Of a stretch of 64,000 nucleotides of DNA, positions 1-9,340 are shown piece after piece. The notes under the pieces were generated by a model, which saw nothing but the letters and a program-made list of their open reading frames with translations, made no database searches and had not been told where the DNA came from. The DNA is from Marinithermofilum abyssi (GTDB taxonomy: Bacteria > Bacillota > Bacilli > Thermoactinomycetales > DSM-45169): contig NZ_BMHQ01000001.1 in the NCBI RefSeq assembly GCF_014641195.1, positions 149,199-213,198 of the forward strand, in the 5' to 3' direction. A program made the position numbers and the translations under genes. The number at the start of each line of letters is the position of its first letter. Within the stretch, counting starts at the first letter, position 1.

Positions 1-131
1 TTTCGCGTCAACACCAGCAATGCTCTTTCCAACGTCCAGTCCAGTTCCACCGTGACAACCTTTTCTTTTGGAATGATCAGCGCCGAAATGTCATCGGAAA
101 ACAGTCGGGAATGATGATCTTGCTTCGGCAT
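1..131 (-). CDS. CBS-domain protein, 5' part only (CbpB/YkuL-like)
   Basis: The window holds only the first 43 codons; the gene runs off the left edge. The ATG at 131 follows a GGAGAAG ribosome binding site. The visible protein has a polar start, then a segment around residues 19-42 (ALIIPKEKVV, then a stretch ending LLVLTRK) that resembles the opening of the first CBS domain of the Bacillus YkuL/CbpB family, small proteins that bind cyclic di-AMP or adenine nucleotides. With so little sequence the ligand cannot be judged. A sigma-A-type promoter lies just upstream, so it is probably a single gene or the first of an operon. Confidence 0.6.
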   Translation of the reverse strand, partial: MPKQDHHSRLFSDDISALIIPKEKVVTVELDWTLERALLVLTR

Positions 132-190
132 GGTGCTATCTTCTCCATTTGTTAAGATTTTGTTAAATAATGGAATGCCTTCCAGGTGTT

Positions 191-219
191 ATTGTAATTT
201 TTGTCGTTGCTCTCGTCAA
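191..219 (-). promoter_or_regulatory. Sigma-A-type promoter of the CBS-domain gene
   Basis: Read on the minus strand: TTGACG (-35) at 219-214, a 17-nt spacer, and TACAAT (-10) at 196-191. The start codon is 60 nt downstream. Confidence 0.6.
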
Positions 220-669
220 GGGGCGAATGCGGATCCATCCCACCCCAAGATTCACTATTATGTATAACGAGTTCGGATTATGATTAGTTACTTCGAACTA
301 CCCTTATTTGGTTACCCGGTAATATCCCCGGAGTAAACATAAAAAAATCCAGCTTGACGGCAAATTTTTTGGACACAAAAAAAGCCCCCTTTTCGACGTC
401 ACAGATGTCAAACCGTCCGCTTAAAAAACGATGACCGAGGCATGAGCGAAAGGAAATCATTGCATGCTCCCACGGGCTCAAGCACCCACGGGCACCACAT
501 CACGCCTGGGCCACTCTGTTCCAGGTCGCGCTATGGCCCTTGTTTGCCTCGGTCCCACATTTTTTTTGCTAATACGTCCTTCCAAAGTCGCTCTTGTAAG
601 ATGGGCTCTCTTCTTTCTTGAAGATAGACTTTTCCGCAGTCTCGGGAACTGTGCAAAAGAACCTCATGG
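220..669. other. Gap without an intact gene; contains a decayed repeat
   Basis: No reading frame here looks like protein. The stretch from about 430 to 620 shares short blocks with the repeat-rich gaps at 14877-15150 and 24310-24790, for example a CACCCACGGGCAC block at 483 and TTGCCTCGGTCC near 543, which recurs near 24674. I read it as an old, eroded copy of a dispersed non-coding element. Confidence 0.4.
481..545 (+). repeat. Dispersed repeat R2, copy 1 (diverged)
   Basis: Contains CACCCACGGGCACCAC, ATCACGCCTGG and CCAGGTCGCGCTATG. The same blocks, in the same order, occur at 15008-15068, and the first ones at 24488-24519. The matches lie outside coding regions. Confidence 0.5.
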
Positions 670-1004
670 TTACTCCGTCAGCTGTCGGAAAGAGTCAATC
701 TGCTCTTGGGTTTTAGTCTCCTTGCTCTTCAGACGCCCGGTTTCTTGCCCATTTTGAAACACGAGAAAGGTGGGAACGCCTTTTACATCGTATTGCTCCG
801 CCACATTGATCGTCGTCGACATCCAGCACACGCAAATGGAAAGGTTTGGCCGTATTTACCGTCCAAATCGGTTGAGAAGGCATCTACTTTTTTTTATAAT
901 CCACACATCAGCTGGCCACGAACTCCACTACATGGTTTCCTTCGGCAACTACCTCGTCAAAACCGCTTGCATCCAATCGCCTCAGATCGCTGAGTCAGCT
1001 TCAT
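670..1004 (-). pseudogene. Thioredoxin-like gene, broken by frameshifts and a stop
   Basis: Reading the minus strand and shifting frames gives a recognisable thioredoxin: FDEVVAEGNHVVEF, then VAS followed by TGA where the Trp of the WCxxC motif is expected, then CVDYKK (second active-site Cys lost), KYGQTF, INVAEQYDVKGVPTF (with the conserved cis-Pro) and LVFQNGQETGRL, ending at TAA 672-670. At least two frame changes are needed, near 874 and 800-815. It starts 10 nt after the TPR gene and was probably the last gene of that transcript. Function is certainly lost. Confidence 0.7.
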
Positions 1005-1013
1005 AGCACCCCG

Positions 1014-2717
1014 TCACTTTTTAATCACGCTCTCCAGCTCTCGGACATGGCGGCCTACTGTAGAAACCGCAACATCATGTTTACGCGCCACTATCGCTTG
1101 CGTGATGGATAGACCATGCATTTTGGCTACCACATACTCCAACGCGGCAGCCCAACCCTCCACTTTGCGCACTTGAGGCAAATCAGGGTGTTTACTGTTG
1201 AGAAATTCAGCCCAGACCACCTTGGCATCATTCAGGTGTGTATCCTCATACCGGCCTTGCATGCTTTGAAGGCAACACTCCAACACCCGCTGCCAGGTTT
1301 TCAGCCAAGCCGGGACTACTTTCGTTGTCTCGGCACGGAAGGTGACCTCCTGACCGCCCAGACGGGCTTTATACGGCTTGGGAGCACCCATGCGCTCCAA
1401 GACGAATAAAGCCGTCCGCTTCAGTTCGTCTTCTTCCTCCTCTTTGCAGATAAACTCCCGCAATGTCTTTTCTACTTCGTCGTCAAAAATCCACTGGAAG
1501 ACCTGAAGCACTTGAAGCTTCGTCTCACGATCTCCGTGATGGAGGGCCCAGAAAAATGAAGAGCGCATCAATGGGTTTTCTTTAATTTGCTGGGGCAGCA
1601 GCTTGTTATTGGAGGTAAGCTGTAATAGCTGTTCCTCAAACGGAAGCTGATAGTGATAACTGATCGTTGGACGGGCCTTGCCAAAGCGGTGCGCCCACTG
1701 TTCCAACTGATTCAGATAAAAAACGGGAACTTCCGATTGCGGGTCCGCCTCTTGCGCCAACCGCCAGTATTTTTTCGCCTGGTTCAATCGGCCGGTGTTG
1801 CTCGCCGCCACGGCAACATAATGGTAGAGACTCGGCTCCGGGTTCGGCTCCAGGCGCAACAACCGGCAGAAGCACTGATAAGCTGTTTCGTGCTCCCCGA
1901 GTACCCCCATCGTAGTGCCCAGTTTGTACAGATGCTCCACATGCAAAGGAATCCACTGCTTCAACCGTTTGACCAGTCGATCCCGTGCAGCCAGTTCTCC
2001 CTGATGCTGGTACAGCACCGCCAGATTGCACCATGCATGGATGTTATCCGGCTCCTTGTCCAACACCTTTTGAATCATATCGTGAGCACTGGAAATGTCA
2101 CCGGTATAATAATAGGCCAAGGCCAAATTGTTCATAGCGGCCATAAAATCCGGATGTTCCTCCGTCAGCTCTTTCAGCAGCTGAATAGCTTGCAAAAACT
2201 GCCCTTGTTCCATCAATACACGGGCTTCTTCATGTTTTTTCAGCCATCCGTGACGAGGAGAAAAACCGGGGCGACGGGGTTTTCGACCCAATTCCCAACC
2301 CAACATTTGCAACATCTCTTCCGCCTCGCGGGCAAATTCCCCGTCGGGTTCTTCCTCCAAGTATCGGATCAAATACTCTTCCGCCTGCTCAAACTCTTCC
2401 ATGTTAGCGGCGTTATTTGCCATATAGAAATAGCACTCGTACAAATCCGGATCCACGTCTTGGAGCACGGTCTGCAAGACTTCATTGGACTCCTCGTAGT
2501 GCCCCATTTCCGACAGGATTCCGGCCAAGTTGCACTGATTCACCGGATTACCCGGCTCCTTCTCCACTGCCAGGCGAAAATATTTCAAAGCTTTTTCATA
2601 ATGATGACGGTCCAAAGAACGAATGGCGCGCTCAAAAAAGAAGCCGGCATCCATGCGAAGCCGAACCACTTTTCGTTCTTTGGAACGGTTGTTTATACTC
2701 GCTTGTTGTTTTTTCAT
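1014..2717 (-). CDS. Tetratricopeptide-repeat protein with C-terminal helix-turn-helix
   Basis: 567 residues if it starts at ATG 2717, preceded by GGTGGGGAAGT; an in-frame extension to 2807 lacks such a site. Residues about 20-150 hold TPR units (YEKALKYFRLAVEKEPGN, YEESNEVLQ), and a second TPR block follows at about 160-350 (FLQAIQLLKELTEEHPD, HAWCNLAVLYQHQG). A helical region of unknown type comes next. The last 35 residues (LSITQAIVARKHDVAVSTVG...) look like a helix-turn-helix of the kind that tests successive DNA or protein partners. No signal peptide or membrane segment is seen, so it is cytoplasmic, probably an adaptor or regulator. It has its own promoter just after prs. Confidence 0.75.
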   Translation of the reverse strand: MKKQQASINNRSKERKVVRLRMDAGFFFERAIRSLDRHHYEKALKYFRLAVEKEPGNPVNQCNLAGILSEMGHYEESNEVLQTVLQDVDPDLYECYFYMANNAANMEEFEQAEEYLIRYLEEEPDGEFAREAEEMLQMLGWELGRKPRRPGFSPRHGWLKKHEEARVLMEQGQFLQAIQLLKELTEEHPDFMAAMNNLALAYYYTGDISSAHDMIQKVLDKEPDNIHAWCNLAVLYQHQGELAARDRLVKRLKQWIPLHVEHLYKLGTTMGVLGEHETAYQCFCRLLRLEPNPEPSLYHYVAVAASNTGRLNQAKKYWRLAQEADPQSEVPVFYLNQLEQWAHRFGKARPTISYHYQLPFEEQLLQLTSNNKLLPQQIKENPLMRSSFFWALHHGDRETKLQVLQVFQWIFDDEVEKTLREFICKEEEEDELKRTALFVLERMGAPKPYKARLGGQEVTFRAETTKVVPAWLKTWQRVLECCLQSMQGRYEDTHLNDAKVVWAEFLNSKHPDLPQVRKVEGWAAALEYVVAKMHGLSITQAIVARKHDVAVSTVGRHVRELESVIKK

Positions 2718-2769
2718 ATACTTCCCCACCCTGTTCAGGGGTTCGAGGCCGAAGGCATAGTTTGCAAAA

Positions 2770-2778
2770 ATTATACCA
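2770..2778 (-). promoter_or_regulatory. Extended -10 promoter of the TPR gene
   Basis: On the minus strand TGGTATAAT (an extended -10 element) lies about 50 nt before the start codon. There is no convincing -35 box. It sits inside the 3' end overlap of prs, whose stop is at 2794. Confidence 0.4.
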
Positions 2779-2793
2779 TATATTATCGAAACG

Positions 2794-3744
2794 TTACATT
2801 CCTGCACGGAACAAGGTACTGATGGAGCCTCCTTTTTCTATCAGACGGATCGCTTTTCCCAACAGAGTGGCTACAGACAAAACGTGAAATTTTTGCGGCA
2901 ATCGGTCAAGGTCCACCTGGATCGAATCCGTGATCACCACTTCCCGGATGCCTGGATGGTTCAGCTTGTCCACCGCATTCCCCGAAAAAACGGGATGGGT
3001 GGTACACACGAAGGCATCATCGGCTCCCTTTTCCAACAGCCCTTCAATCACACTGATGATCGTTCCTCCGGTATCGATAATATCTTCGATGACGATCGGG
3101 GTATGCCCTTCCACTTCCCCAACGATATGGGTAATGCTCGCCTCGTTGTGGGCGGGCCGCTTCTTCATCATGATCGCAAAAGGAGTATCCAGATAGGTAG
3201 CCAGCTTCTCCGCGGTCTTGGCCCGTCCGGCATCCGGAGATACCACGACGGGGTTCGGAAGGTTTTTCGCCTTCAAGTATTCGGTAAAGTAGTCCAGCGC
3301 GGTTAAATGATCCACCGGGATATTGAAAAATCCCTGAATGGCCGGTGCATGAAGATCGAGGGTAATCACCCGGTTCACTCCGACGGTTTGAAGCAGGTCA
3401 GCGACTACCTTGGCGGAAATCGGCTCCCGAGGGGCATCCTTTTTTTCCTGTCGTGCATATCCGAAGTAAGGGATGACGGCGTTGATGCTGCGGGCAGAAG
3501 CGCGGCGAGCCGCATCCACCATGAAGAGGAGCTCCATCAAATGTTCATTGACTGGATGGGACAGGGATTGAACGATATACACATCGGCGTTACGGATGCT
3601 TTCTTCATAATGAATATAAATCTCGCCGCTTTTGAACCGGCTGATCCGAACCTTCCCCGCAGTCACTCCCAAATAAGATGCGATACGATCGGTCAGGTCC
3701 GGATTGGACATGCCGGAAAACAGCATAAAGCCTTTGGAATTCAT
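2794..3744 (-). CDS. prs: Ribose-phosphate pyrophosphokinase (PRPP synthetase) paralogue
   Basis: 316 residues from ATG 3744, chosen because GGAGGG precedes it; the longer in-frame start at 3810 has no site. It makes 5-phosphoribosyl diphosphate from ribose 5-phosphate and ATP. Visible family motifs are IPYFGYARQEKK (catalytic flexible region), DLHAPAIQGFF, VVSPDAGRAKTAE and the PRPP-binding VIEDIIDTGGT. The ATP loop is YARQEKKDAPREP, slightly different from the usual housekeeping sequence, so this may be a second copy. It lies directly after the histidine operon on the same strand, and HisG uses PRPP, so a supply role is plausible. A promoter is seen at 3819-3847. Confidence 0.9.
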   Translation of the reverse strand: MNSKGFMLFSGMSNPDLTDRIASYLGVTAGKVRISRFKSGEIYIHYEESIRNADVYIVQSLSHPVNEHLMELLFMVDAARRASARSINAVIPYFGYARQEKKDAPREPISAKVVADLLQTVGVNRVITLDLHAPAIQGFFNIPVDHLTALDYFTEYLKAKNLPNPVVVSPDAGRAKTAEKLATYLDTPFAIMMKKRPAHNEASITHIVGEVEGHTPIVIEDIIDTGGTIISVIEGLLEKGADDAFVCTTHPVFSGNAVDKLNHPGIREVVITDSIQVDLDRLPQKFHVLSVATLLGKAIRLIEKGGSISTLFRAGM

Positions 3745-3818
3745 GAGATCCCTCCAACGGATGAATTCGTACCGCGTATCACTCTCGATGATCGGATATT
3801 CATTCCACAATTTCTTTT

Positions 3819-3847
3819 ATTGTACGATTGCCGCCTCTCTATAGCAA
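3819..3847 (-). promoter_or_regulatory. Promoter of prs
   Basis: Minus strand TTGCTA at 3847-3842, a 17-nt spacer, and TACAAT at 3824-3819, about 75 nt before the prs start codon. Confidence 0.55.
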
Positions 3848-4030
3848 GAAAAGGAGAAAGCTAGACTGTTGGTCGCGGGCTTTGATTTCAACTCTACCGT
3901 CACATTGACGGACTTGCGAGAGGCATCACACCCTCCCAGCGCCTTATATCCTAATAGCTAAAGCCGAGGGTTTAACAGCCTATCGATAAAAAACCTCTCT
4001 ACAGAAGATTTCTTTTCCCCTTTACACTTT
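3848..4030. other. Gap between prs and the his terminator
   Basis: Apart from the IS-end remnant and the his terminator nothing gene-like is present. The gap separates two minus-strand transcripts. Confidence 0.4.
3866..3985 (-). mobile_element. Remnant of an IS200/IS605 (TnpB-type) right end
   Basis: On the minus strand this reads as the familiar 3' tail of TnpB-carrying elements: CCCTCGGCTTTAG, GGCGCTGGGAGGGTGTGATG, a CCGTCA/TGACGG hairpin, GTTGAAATC, and AAAGCCCGCGACC, which would be the first arm of the terminal hairpin. The second arm and all of tnpB are missing. The region of TnpB elements that matches here encodes the guide (omega) RNA. The identification is from memory of such ends and needs a database comparison. 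Confidence 0.4.
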
Positions 4031-4060
4031 AAACCCCTGCTCTTCATCAGCAGGGGTTTG
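4031..4060 (-). terminator. Terminator of the histidine operon
   Basis: AAACCCCTGC and GCAGGGGTTT form a 10-bp stem with a 9-nt loop, 18 nt past the hisIE stop codon, followed by TTTAAAG on the minus strand. Confidence 0.75.
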
Positions 4061-4077
4061 AACTCGCAATGGATCGA

Positions 4078-4716
4078 TTATTTTCCATGACGGCCATCCA
4101 GTTCGGCCAATACCCGGTCCAGCGGCAACCGGGATTCACGAAGCAGGACCAACAGGTGAAACAGAAGGTCTGCCGTCTCATAGGTCAACTCTTCATGGGA
4201 ACGGTTTTTGGCGGCAATGATCACTTCTGCCGCTTCCTCTCCCACCTTTTTCAAAATTTTATCCAGCCCCTGGTCAAAGAGATACGTCGTGTAGGAGCCT
4301 TCCGGCCGCTTCGCCTCCCGTTCCGCGATCAGGGATTCCAACTGTCGGATGATGGTAAAGGGATCTTCACCGGCCCTTTCTCCTTCTTCACCCGCATGGT
4401 AATGAAAACAGGTGTATTCTCCCGTGTGGCAGGCCGGACCTTTGGGCTGCACCTGTACCAACACCGCATCCCGGTCACAGTCGAGAGCGATGGAGACCAC
4501 TTTTTGCGTGTTGCCGGAAGTGGCTCCCTTATGCCACAGCTCCTGGCGGGAGCGGCTCCAAAACCAGGTTTCCCCTGTTTCGAGGGTTTTCTGGAGGGAT
4601 TCTTCATTCATATAGGCCAGGGTGAGCACCTCTTTGCTCACCGCATCCTGCACGATCGCCGGAACCAATCCCTTATCGTCAAAGGTTACTTCTGCCGGGT
4701 CGATGCGGATTTCCAT
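4078..4716 (-). CDS. hisIE: Bifunctional phosphoribosyl-AMP cyclohydrolase / phosphoribosyl-ATP pyrophosphatase
   Basis: 212 residues, the usual length for the fused enzyme. It carries out steps 2 and 3 of histidine synthesis. The HisI domain (about 1-110) keeps the metal ligands D79, C80, D81 and D83 plus C96, H97 and C103. The HisE domain (about 118-205) has the VGEEAAEV and [14 protein letters not shown] helices typical of the MazG-like fold, with acidic residues E160, E161, E164 and D183. The start lies 31 nt inside hisF, so the two are translationally coupled. It is the last gene of the operon, followed by a terminator. Confidence 0.95.
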   Translation of the reverse strand: MEIRIDPAEVTFDDKGLVPAIVQDAVSKEVLTLAYMNEESLQKTLETGETWFWSRSRQELWHKGATSGNTQKVVSIALDCDRDAVLVQVQPKGPACHTGEYTCFHYHAGEEGERAGEDPFTIIRQLESLIAEREAKRPEGSYTTYLFDQGLDKILKKVGEEAAEVIIAAKNRSHEELTYETADLLFHLLVLLRESRLPLDRVLAELDGRHGK

Positions 4717-5471
4717 CGGACATGCACCCCCTGATCATACAAAAATTGCTTCACTTCTTCCACGGGAACCTCCCGATAGTGAAAAATGGAGGCGGCCAAT
4801 GCCGCTTCCGCCGGCGTCTGGGTGAACACGTCCAGGAAATGCTCCGCAGCACCGGCTCCCCCGGAAGCAATCACCGGCACACGCACTTGGGAAGCGACGC
4901 GGCGGGTCAGCTCCAGATCAAAGCCGTTCTTTTGTCCGTCCTGATCCATACTGGTCAGTAGGATCTCTCCGGCTCCCAGCTCCACCGCCCGCTTCGCCCA
5001 ATCGACGGCCTTCCAATCGGTCCGTTTGCGGCCGCCATGGGTATAGACGAACCACTCTTTTTCCTCTTCATCAAAGCGGGCATCGATCGCCACCACGATA
5101 CACTGACTGCCGAAGCGGCGGGCACCTGCTTCCACCAGCTCCGGTTGACGGATAGCCGAAGTGTTAATAGAAACTTTGTCCGCTCCGGCCCGCAGGAGAG
5201 CAAACATATCCTCCACCGAACCGATACCCCCGCCTACTGTAAAGGGAATGGTCAGGGTGCCGGCAGCTTCCCGCACCACTTCTACCATGGTTTTCCGTCC
5301 CTCGACAGAAGCGGAGATGTCCAGAAAAACCAGCTCGTCCGCACCGGCTTGGTCATAAACGGAAGCCAGCTCCACCGGGTCGCCCGCATCCCGCAGATTG
5401 ACAAAGGAAACCCCTTTGACGACTCGGCCGTCTTTCACATCGAGACAGGGAATAATCCGCTTGGTAATCAT
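4686..5471 (-). CDS. hisF: Imidazole glycerol phosphate synthase, cyclase subunit
   Basis: 261 residues, a (beta-alpha)8 barrel that uses ammonia from HisH to make imidazole glycerol phosphate and AICAR. The two catalytic aspartates are D11 (IPCLDVKDG) and D130 (VVAIDARF). The phosphate-binding segments TVGGGIGS (79-86) and ASGGAG near residue 226 are present. Its start overlaps the hisA stop by 4 nt. Confidence 0.95.
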   Translation of the reverse strand: MITKRIIPCLDVKDGRVVKGVSFVNLRDAGDPVELASVYDQAGADELVFLDISASVEGRKTMVEVVREAAGTLTIPFTVGGGIGSVEDMFALLRAGADKVSINTSAIRQPELVEAGARRFGSQCIVVAIDARFDEEEKEWFVYTHGGRKRTDWKAVDWAKRAVELGAGEILLTSMDQDGQKNGFDLELTRRVASQVRVPVIASGGAGAAEHFLDVFTQTPAEAALAASIFHYREVPVEEVKQFLYDQGVHVRWKSASTRQK

Positions 5472-6208
5472 GATGCGCTTCCCTCCTTCAGCGTACGGAG
5501 GGCCTCCGCCAGATCCACATCACCGGTGTACAGGGCCTTTCCGACGATCGCCCCGCTAACCCCTTCTTCCCGATGCTTGGCCAGCTCCACCAAGTTGTGG
5601 ATATTGCGGACGCCCCCGGAAGCGATCACTTCTTTTCCGCACGCCCGGGCCAAGGAACGGACAGCCGGTATATTGGGGCCAGTCAGTGTGCCATCGCGGG
5701 AAATATCCGTAAAAATAAAGGTTTCCGCGCCATAGCGAACCATTTCTTTGGCTAGGTTCTCCGCCAACACTTCGGACACATCCAGCCAACCATGGGTCGC
5801 CACCCGGCCGTCCCGGGCATCCAGTCCCAGGGCGATGCGGTCGCCGTATTGAGCCAGCGCCTGCTTGACAAAGTCCGGATCATCGATGGCGGCAGAGCCG
5901 ATTACCACACGGCTCACACCCAGTTCCAGCAAAGCTTTCAGCCGTTCCATATTACGGACGCCGCCCCCTACCTGCACGGGCACGTCCAGCGCAACCGCAA
6001 TCTCTTTGATCACAGGCAAGTTGACCGGCTCTCCAGTTTTGGCCGCATCCAGGTCCACCACGTGCAGCCACTCGGCTCCCGCCGTCACCCAGCGCCGGGC
6101 CGCTTCGACCGGGTCACCGTATACCGTTTCCGCGTCGTAATCTCCCTGGAACAATCGGACACACTGTCCTCCCCGGAGATCAATCGCCGGATAAAGGGTG
6201 AAACTCAT
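5468..6208 (-). CDS. hisA: ProFAR isomerase (1-(5-phosphoribosyl)-5-[(5-phosphoribosylamino)methylideneamino]imidazole-4-carboxamide isomerase)
   Basis: 246 residues, a barrel enzyme homologous to HisF. The catalytic acids are D10 (YPAIDLRGG) and D130 (GLDARDG). VGGGVRN (80-86) and ASGGVRN bind the two phosphates. It overlaps hisF and hisH by 4 nt on either side, so expression is tightly coupled. Confidence 0.95.
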   Translation of the reverse strand: MSFTLYPAIDLRGGQCVRLFQGDYDAETVYGDPVEAARRWVTAGAEWLHVVDLDAAKTGEPVNLPVIKEIAVALDVPVQVGGGVRNMERLKALLELGVSRVVIGSAAIDDPDFVKQALAQYGDRIALGLDARDGRVATHGWLDVSEVLAENLAKEMVRYGAETFIFTDISRDGTLTGPNIPAVRSLARACGKEVIASGGVRNIHNLVELAKHREEGVSGAIVGKALYTGDVDLAEALRTLKEGSAS

Positions 6209-6825
6209 TTGCAGCCCACCTTTCCTTTACAAAGTTGCGCAAACCGCTCCAACAACTGTACGCCCACTTCCCCGCTCTTCTCGGGGTGGAACTGCATGCC
6301 GTACAAGTTGTTGTGGCCGACAATGGCCGTTACCGGCTGATGATAATCGGTCACCGCCAGTACATCCTCCCGGTTGTCCGCCTGTACATGATAGGAATGG
6401 ACGAAATAGACAAAGCCTTCTTCCACTCCTTTGAACAACGGGTGCGGCCCGGTAAAGCGCAACTCATTCCAACCCATGTGGGGAATGTTGTAATCCCCTT
6501 CAAAACGGACGACATGGCCGGGGAGCAGATTGAGCCCCTGGTGGTAGCCGTACTCCTCACTGCTGGTAAAAAGAAGCTGCATGCCGAGGCAAATACCCAG
6601 CAGCGGTTTGCCGCTGCGGGCTTCCTCTTTGATGACGTTTTCCAGTCCGCGCTGTTTCAGCTCCATCATCGCGTCGCCGAAAGCACCCACCCCCGGCAAA
6701 ATCACACCGTCCGCAGCCCGAATCACTTCCGGATCGGAGGTGACGCGAACCGGATGGCCCATCCGCTTCAGCGTTTGGCTGACACTATACAAATTGCCCA
6801 TGCCGTAATCGATGATCGCGATCAC
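6205..6825 (-). CDS. hisH: Imidazole glycerol phosphate synthase, glutamine amidotransferase subunit
   Basis: 206 residues from GTG 6825, which follows the hisB stop after 1 nt and has GGGGTG as its binding site; an ATG further up at 6855 lies inside hisB and would add a non-family N-terminus. The class I amidotransferase triad is C79 (GICLGMQLL), H180 and E182 (QFHPEKSG). It supplies ammonia to HisF. Confidence 0.93.
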   Translation of the reverse strand: MIAIIDYGMGNLYSVSQTLKRMGHPVRVTSDPEVIRAADGVILPGVGAFGDAMMELKQRGLENVIKEEARSGKPLLGICLGMQLLFTSSEEYGYHQGLNLLPGHVVRFEGDYNIPHMGWNELRFTGPHPLFKGVEEGFVYFVHSYHVQADNREDVLAVTDYHQPVTAIVGHNNLYGMQFHPEKSGEVGVQLLERFAQLCKGKVGCK

Positions 6826-6826
6826 G

Positions 6827-7417
6827 CTACAACACCCCTTTGGAAGACGGAACACTTTTTACCCGGGGGTCAATCTGGACCGCTTCGTCCAGCGCCCGAC
6901 CCAGAGCTTTATACAAAGACTCGATCATGTGATGAGTATTTCGCCCGTAATGAAGAATCACGTGCAGGTTCATCCGCGCTTCCAAGGCCAGTTTCCAAAA
7001 AAATTCATGGACGAGTTCCGTGTCAAAACGGCCTACAGTCGCATGGGGAAAATCCGCTCGAAACTCCAGGTGGGGCCGGTTGGACAAATCCAACACCACT
7101 TGGCCCAGCGATTCATCCATCGGTACCCAGGCTTGACCGTAGCGGCGGATACCTTTTTTATCGCCCAGGGCTTGGCGGATTGCGGTCCCCAGGCAAATCG
7201 CGATATCTTCCACCGTGTGGTGGTCGTCAATCTCAATATCTCCGTCCGCCTCCACTGTCAGATCAAACAAACCGTGTTTCGCAAACAAATCCAACATATG
7301 TTCCAAAAAAGGAACTTCGGTGGAAAGACGGGTTTCCCCGGATCCGTCCAGGTTCAGGGTCAAAGAGATGCTGGTTTCTTTCGTTTGACGTTGAATGGTT
7401 GCCGTCCGTTCAGCCAT
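6827..7417 (-). CDS. hisB: Imidazoleglycerol-phosphate dehydratase
   Basis: 196 residues from ATG 7417, preceded by GAGGAGG within the end of hisD, which it overlaps by 8 nt. The Mn-binding motifs DDHHTVED (64-71) and the later GRNTHHMIE are intact, and FLEHM is at 37-41. This is the monofunctional dehydratase: no histidinol-phosphatase domain is fused to it, so that step must be encoded elsewhere. No hisC or phosphatase is visible in the window. Confidence 0.95.
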   Translation of the reverse strand: MAERTATIQRQTKETSISLTLNLDGSGETRLSTEVPFLEHMLDLFAKHGLFDLTVEADGDIEIDDHHTVEDIAICLGTAIRQALGDKKGIRRYGQAWVPMDESLGQVVLDLSNRPHLEFRADFPHATVGRFDTELVHEFFWKLALEARMNLHVILHYGRNTHHMIESLYKALGRALDEAVQIDPRVKSVPSSKGVL

Positions 7418-8696
7418 CGTTTTCCTCCTCTTCTTCCAGACGAACGCCAATCGAAGCAGCATGGGCGCCCAGCCCTTCCGCTTCCGCCAGCCGCATCACC
7501 TGGGGGCCGTCCCGCAGGAGGGCTTCCCGACTGTAGGAGATCAGGCTCGTCTTTTTGATAAAATCGTCCACCGACAGGGGTGAGAAAAAGCGGGCCGTGC
7601 CGTTCGTCGGCAAGACATGGTTGGGCCCTGCGAAATAGTCGCCCACCGGCTCCGGGCTGTACGGGCCGAGAAATACAGCACCGGCGTTTTTTACCCGTCC
7701 CAGCCAGTGCCAGGGATCGGCCACGATCAGCTCCAAGTGTTCGGGAGCCAAGCGATTGGCGACAGCCAATGCTTCCGGCATATCCTGCGTGATGCAGATC
7801 GCTCCATGATCCCTTAAAGAGGCAGCTGCAATCTCTTTCCGTTCCAACCGGCTGCACTGCTGTTCCAGCTCCAGGGCCACTATCTCCGCCAACACCGAAG
7901 AAGGCGTGATCAGCACAGCAGAGGCCATCGGATCATGTTCCGCTTGGGACAGCAGATCGGCTGCCACATGGGCGGGTTTGGCCGTCTCATCCGCCACCAC
8001 GACGATCTCGCTGGGTCCTGCTACCATATCGATGTCCACCCGGCCATAGACGAGCCGCTTGGCTATGGCCACATACACGTTACCGGGGCCGACAATCTTA
8101 TCCACCGCCGGGACCGTTTCGGTACCGTAAGCCAAGGCAGCTACCGCCTGGGCGCCGCCCATTTTCAACACCCGATCCACACCTGCTTCCTTCGCCGCCA
8201 CCAAGGTCGGCGGGTAAATGGAGCCATCCGGTCGGGGCGGGGTCACCATCACCACTTCCTTCACTCCCGCTACGCTTGCAGGCAACGCATTCATCAACAC
8301 GGAGGAAGGATAGGCCGCCCGACCGCCGGGTACATAAACTCCCACCCGCTCCAACGGACGAATCAACTGCCCCAGCACCGTACCGTCTGGTTCCGGTTCC
8401 ATCCAGGACTGCCGCTTTTGCTTTTCATGATAACGGCGAATGCGGGCTGCCGCCTGACGGAGGGCTTCCACAAATTCCGGCGACACGGCTTGGTAAGCCG
8501 CTTCAAATTCCGCCTCCGTCACATCCCAAGACGCCAACCGTGCCCCGTCAAAGCGCTCGGTTAACCGCCGGACGGCCGCATCCCCTTCCGCTCGAACGGC
8601 AGCCAGGATTTCTTTGACCGCTTGTTCTTGCTCGTTGCTGCCGGATTCCACTTCCCGACGGGTAGCCAACTCTCCAGGGTTCACGATGCTGATCAT
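7410..8696 (-). CDS. hisD: Histidinol dehydrogenase
   Basis: 428 residues, normal length. It oxidises L-histidinol to L-histidine in two NAD-dependent steps using zinc. Recognisable segments are [29 protein letters not shown], the [10 protein letters not shown] substrate loop, the SQAEHDP zinc region and [10 protein letters not shown]. It overlaps hisG by 4 nt and hisB by 8 nt. Confidence 0.95.
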   Translation of the reverse strand: MISIVNPGELATRREVESGSNEQEQAVKEILAAVRAEGDAAVRRLTERFDGARLASWDVTEAEFEAAYQAVSPEFVEALRQAAARIRRYHEKQKRQSWMEPEPDGTVLGQLIRPLERVGVYVPGGRAAYPSSVLMNALPASVAGVKEVVMVTPPRPDGSIYPPTLVAAKEAGVDRVLKMGGAQAVAALAYGTETVPAVDKIVGPGNVYVAIAKRLVYGRVDIDMVAGPSEIVVVADETAKPAHVAADLLSQAEHDPMASAVLITPSSVLAEIVALELEQQCSRLERKEIAAASLRDHGAICITQDMPEALAVANRLAPEHLELIVADPWHWLGRVKNAGAVFLGPYSPEPVGDYFAGPNHVLPTNGTARFFSPLSVDDFIKKTSLISYSREALLRDGPQVMRLAEAEGLGAHAASIGVRLEEEEENDG

Positions 8697-9340
8697 ACGG
8701 GTTCCCCTTTCTCCACGACAGAGGCCAATTTTTCATACAGATCCTGGATGCGTCCGCTCTTCAGCCGGTAGCTGGCCCGGTTGGCAATCAGACGGGAGGT
8801 GATATCTGTGATATGCTCCAATTCTGTCAATCCGTTTTCCTTCAGTGTTCGTCCGGTGGATACGATATCCACGATCCGGTCGGCCAGTCCGATCAAGGGG
8901 GCCAGCTCCACCGAACCGTTCAGCTTAATCACTTCCACTTGCTGCCCCTGCTCCCGGAAGTACCGGTCCGCAATACGCGGGTACTTGGTAGCCACCTTGG
9001 GATGCAATACCGGCGACCAATCCGGCAGACCCGCCACCGCCATATGACAAGGGCTGATTCCGAGGTCCAACAGCTCATACACATCCCGCGCTTCTTCCAG
9101 CAATACATCTTTTCCGACCACGCCCAGATCGGCCACCCCGTGCTCCACGTAAGTGGGAACATCGACGGGCTTCACCAACAAAAAAGAGAGCCCGGCTTCC
9201 GGGGCGGAAACCGTGAGTTTGCGGGAGTCTTCCGACACATCCGCGGGCAAAGGCACTCCCGCCTGACGCAACAACTCCGTCGCTTCACCAAAGATCCGTC
9301 CCTTGGGCATGGCTATGGTCAAGGTGTCAAATGCGGACAT
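8693..9340 (-). CDS. hisG: ATP phosphoribosyltransferase, short form
   Basis: 215 residues from ATG 9340. A second ATG two codons earlier directly abuts the GGAGG site, so the inner start has the better spacing. It catalyses the first committed step, joining ATP and PRPP. The short form lacks the C-terminal histidine-binding domain and needs HisZ, which is encoded just upstream and overlaps it. [10 protein letters not shown] at the N-terminus and the PRPP loop [14 protein letters not shown] are clear. Confidence 0.94.
   Translation of the reverse strand: MSAFDTLTIAMPKGRIFGEATELLRQAGVPLPADVSEDSRKLTVSAPEAGLSFLLVKPVDVPTYVEHGVADLGVVGKDVLLEEARDVYELLDLGISPCHMAVAGLPDWSPVLHPKVATKYPRIADRYFREQGQQVEVIKLNGSVELAPLIGLADRIVDIVSTGRTLKENGLTELEHITDITSRLIANRASYRLKSGRIQDLYEKLASVVEKGEPV

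Noticed and set aside
1653-2822. Long plus-strand open frame opposite the TPR gene
   Set aside because: Antisense shadow of a strong coding gene; its composition (many Gln, Leu, His) and lack of a ribosome binding site are those of a reverse frame.
6235-7536. 433-codon plus-strand frame opposite hisH and hisB
   Set aside because: Crosses two well-identified genes on the other strand and has no family-like sequence.
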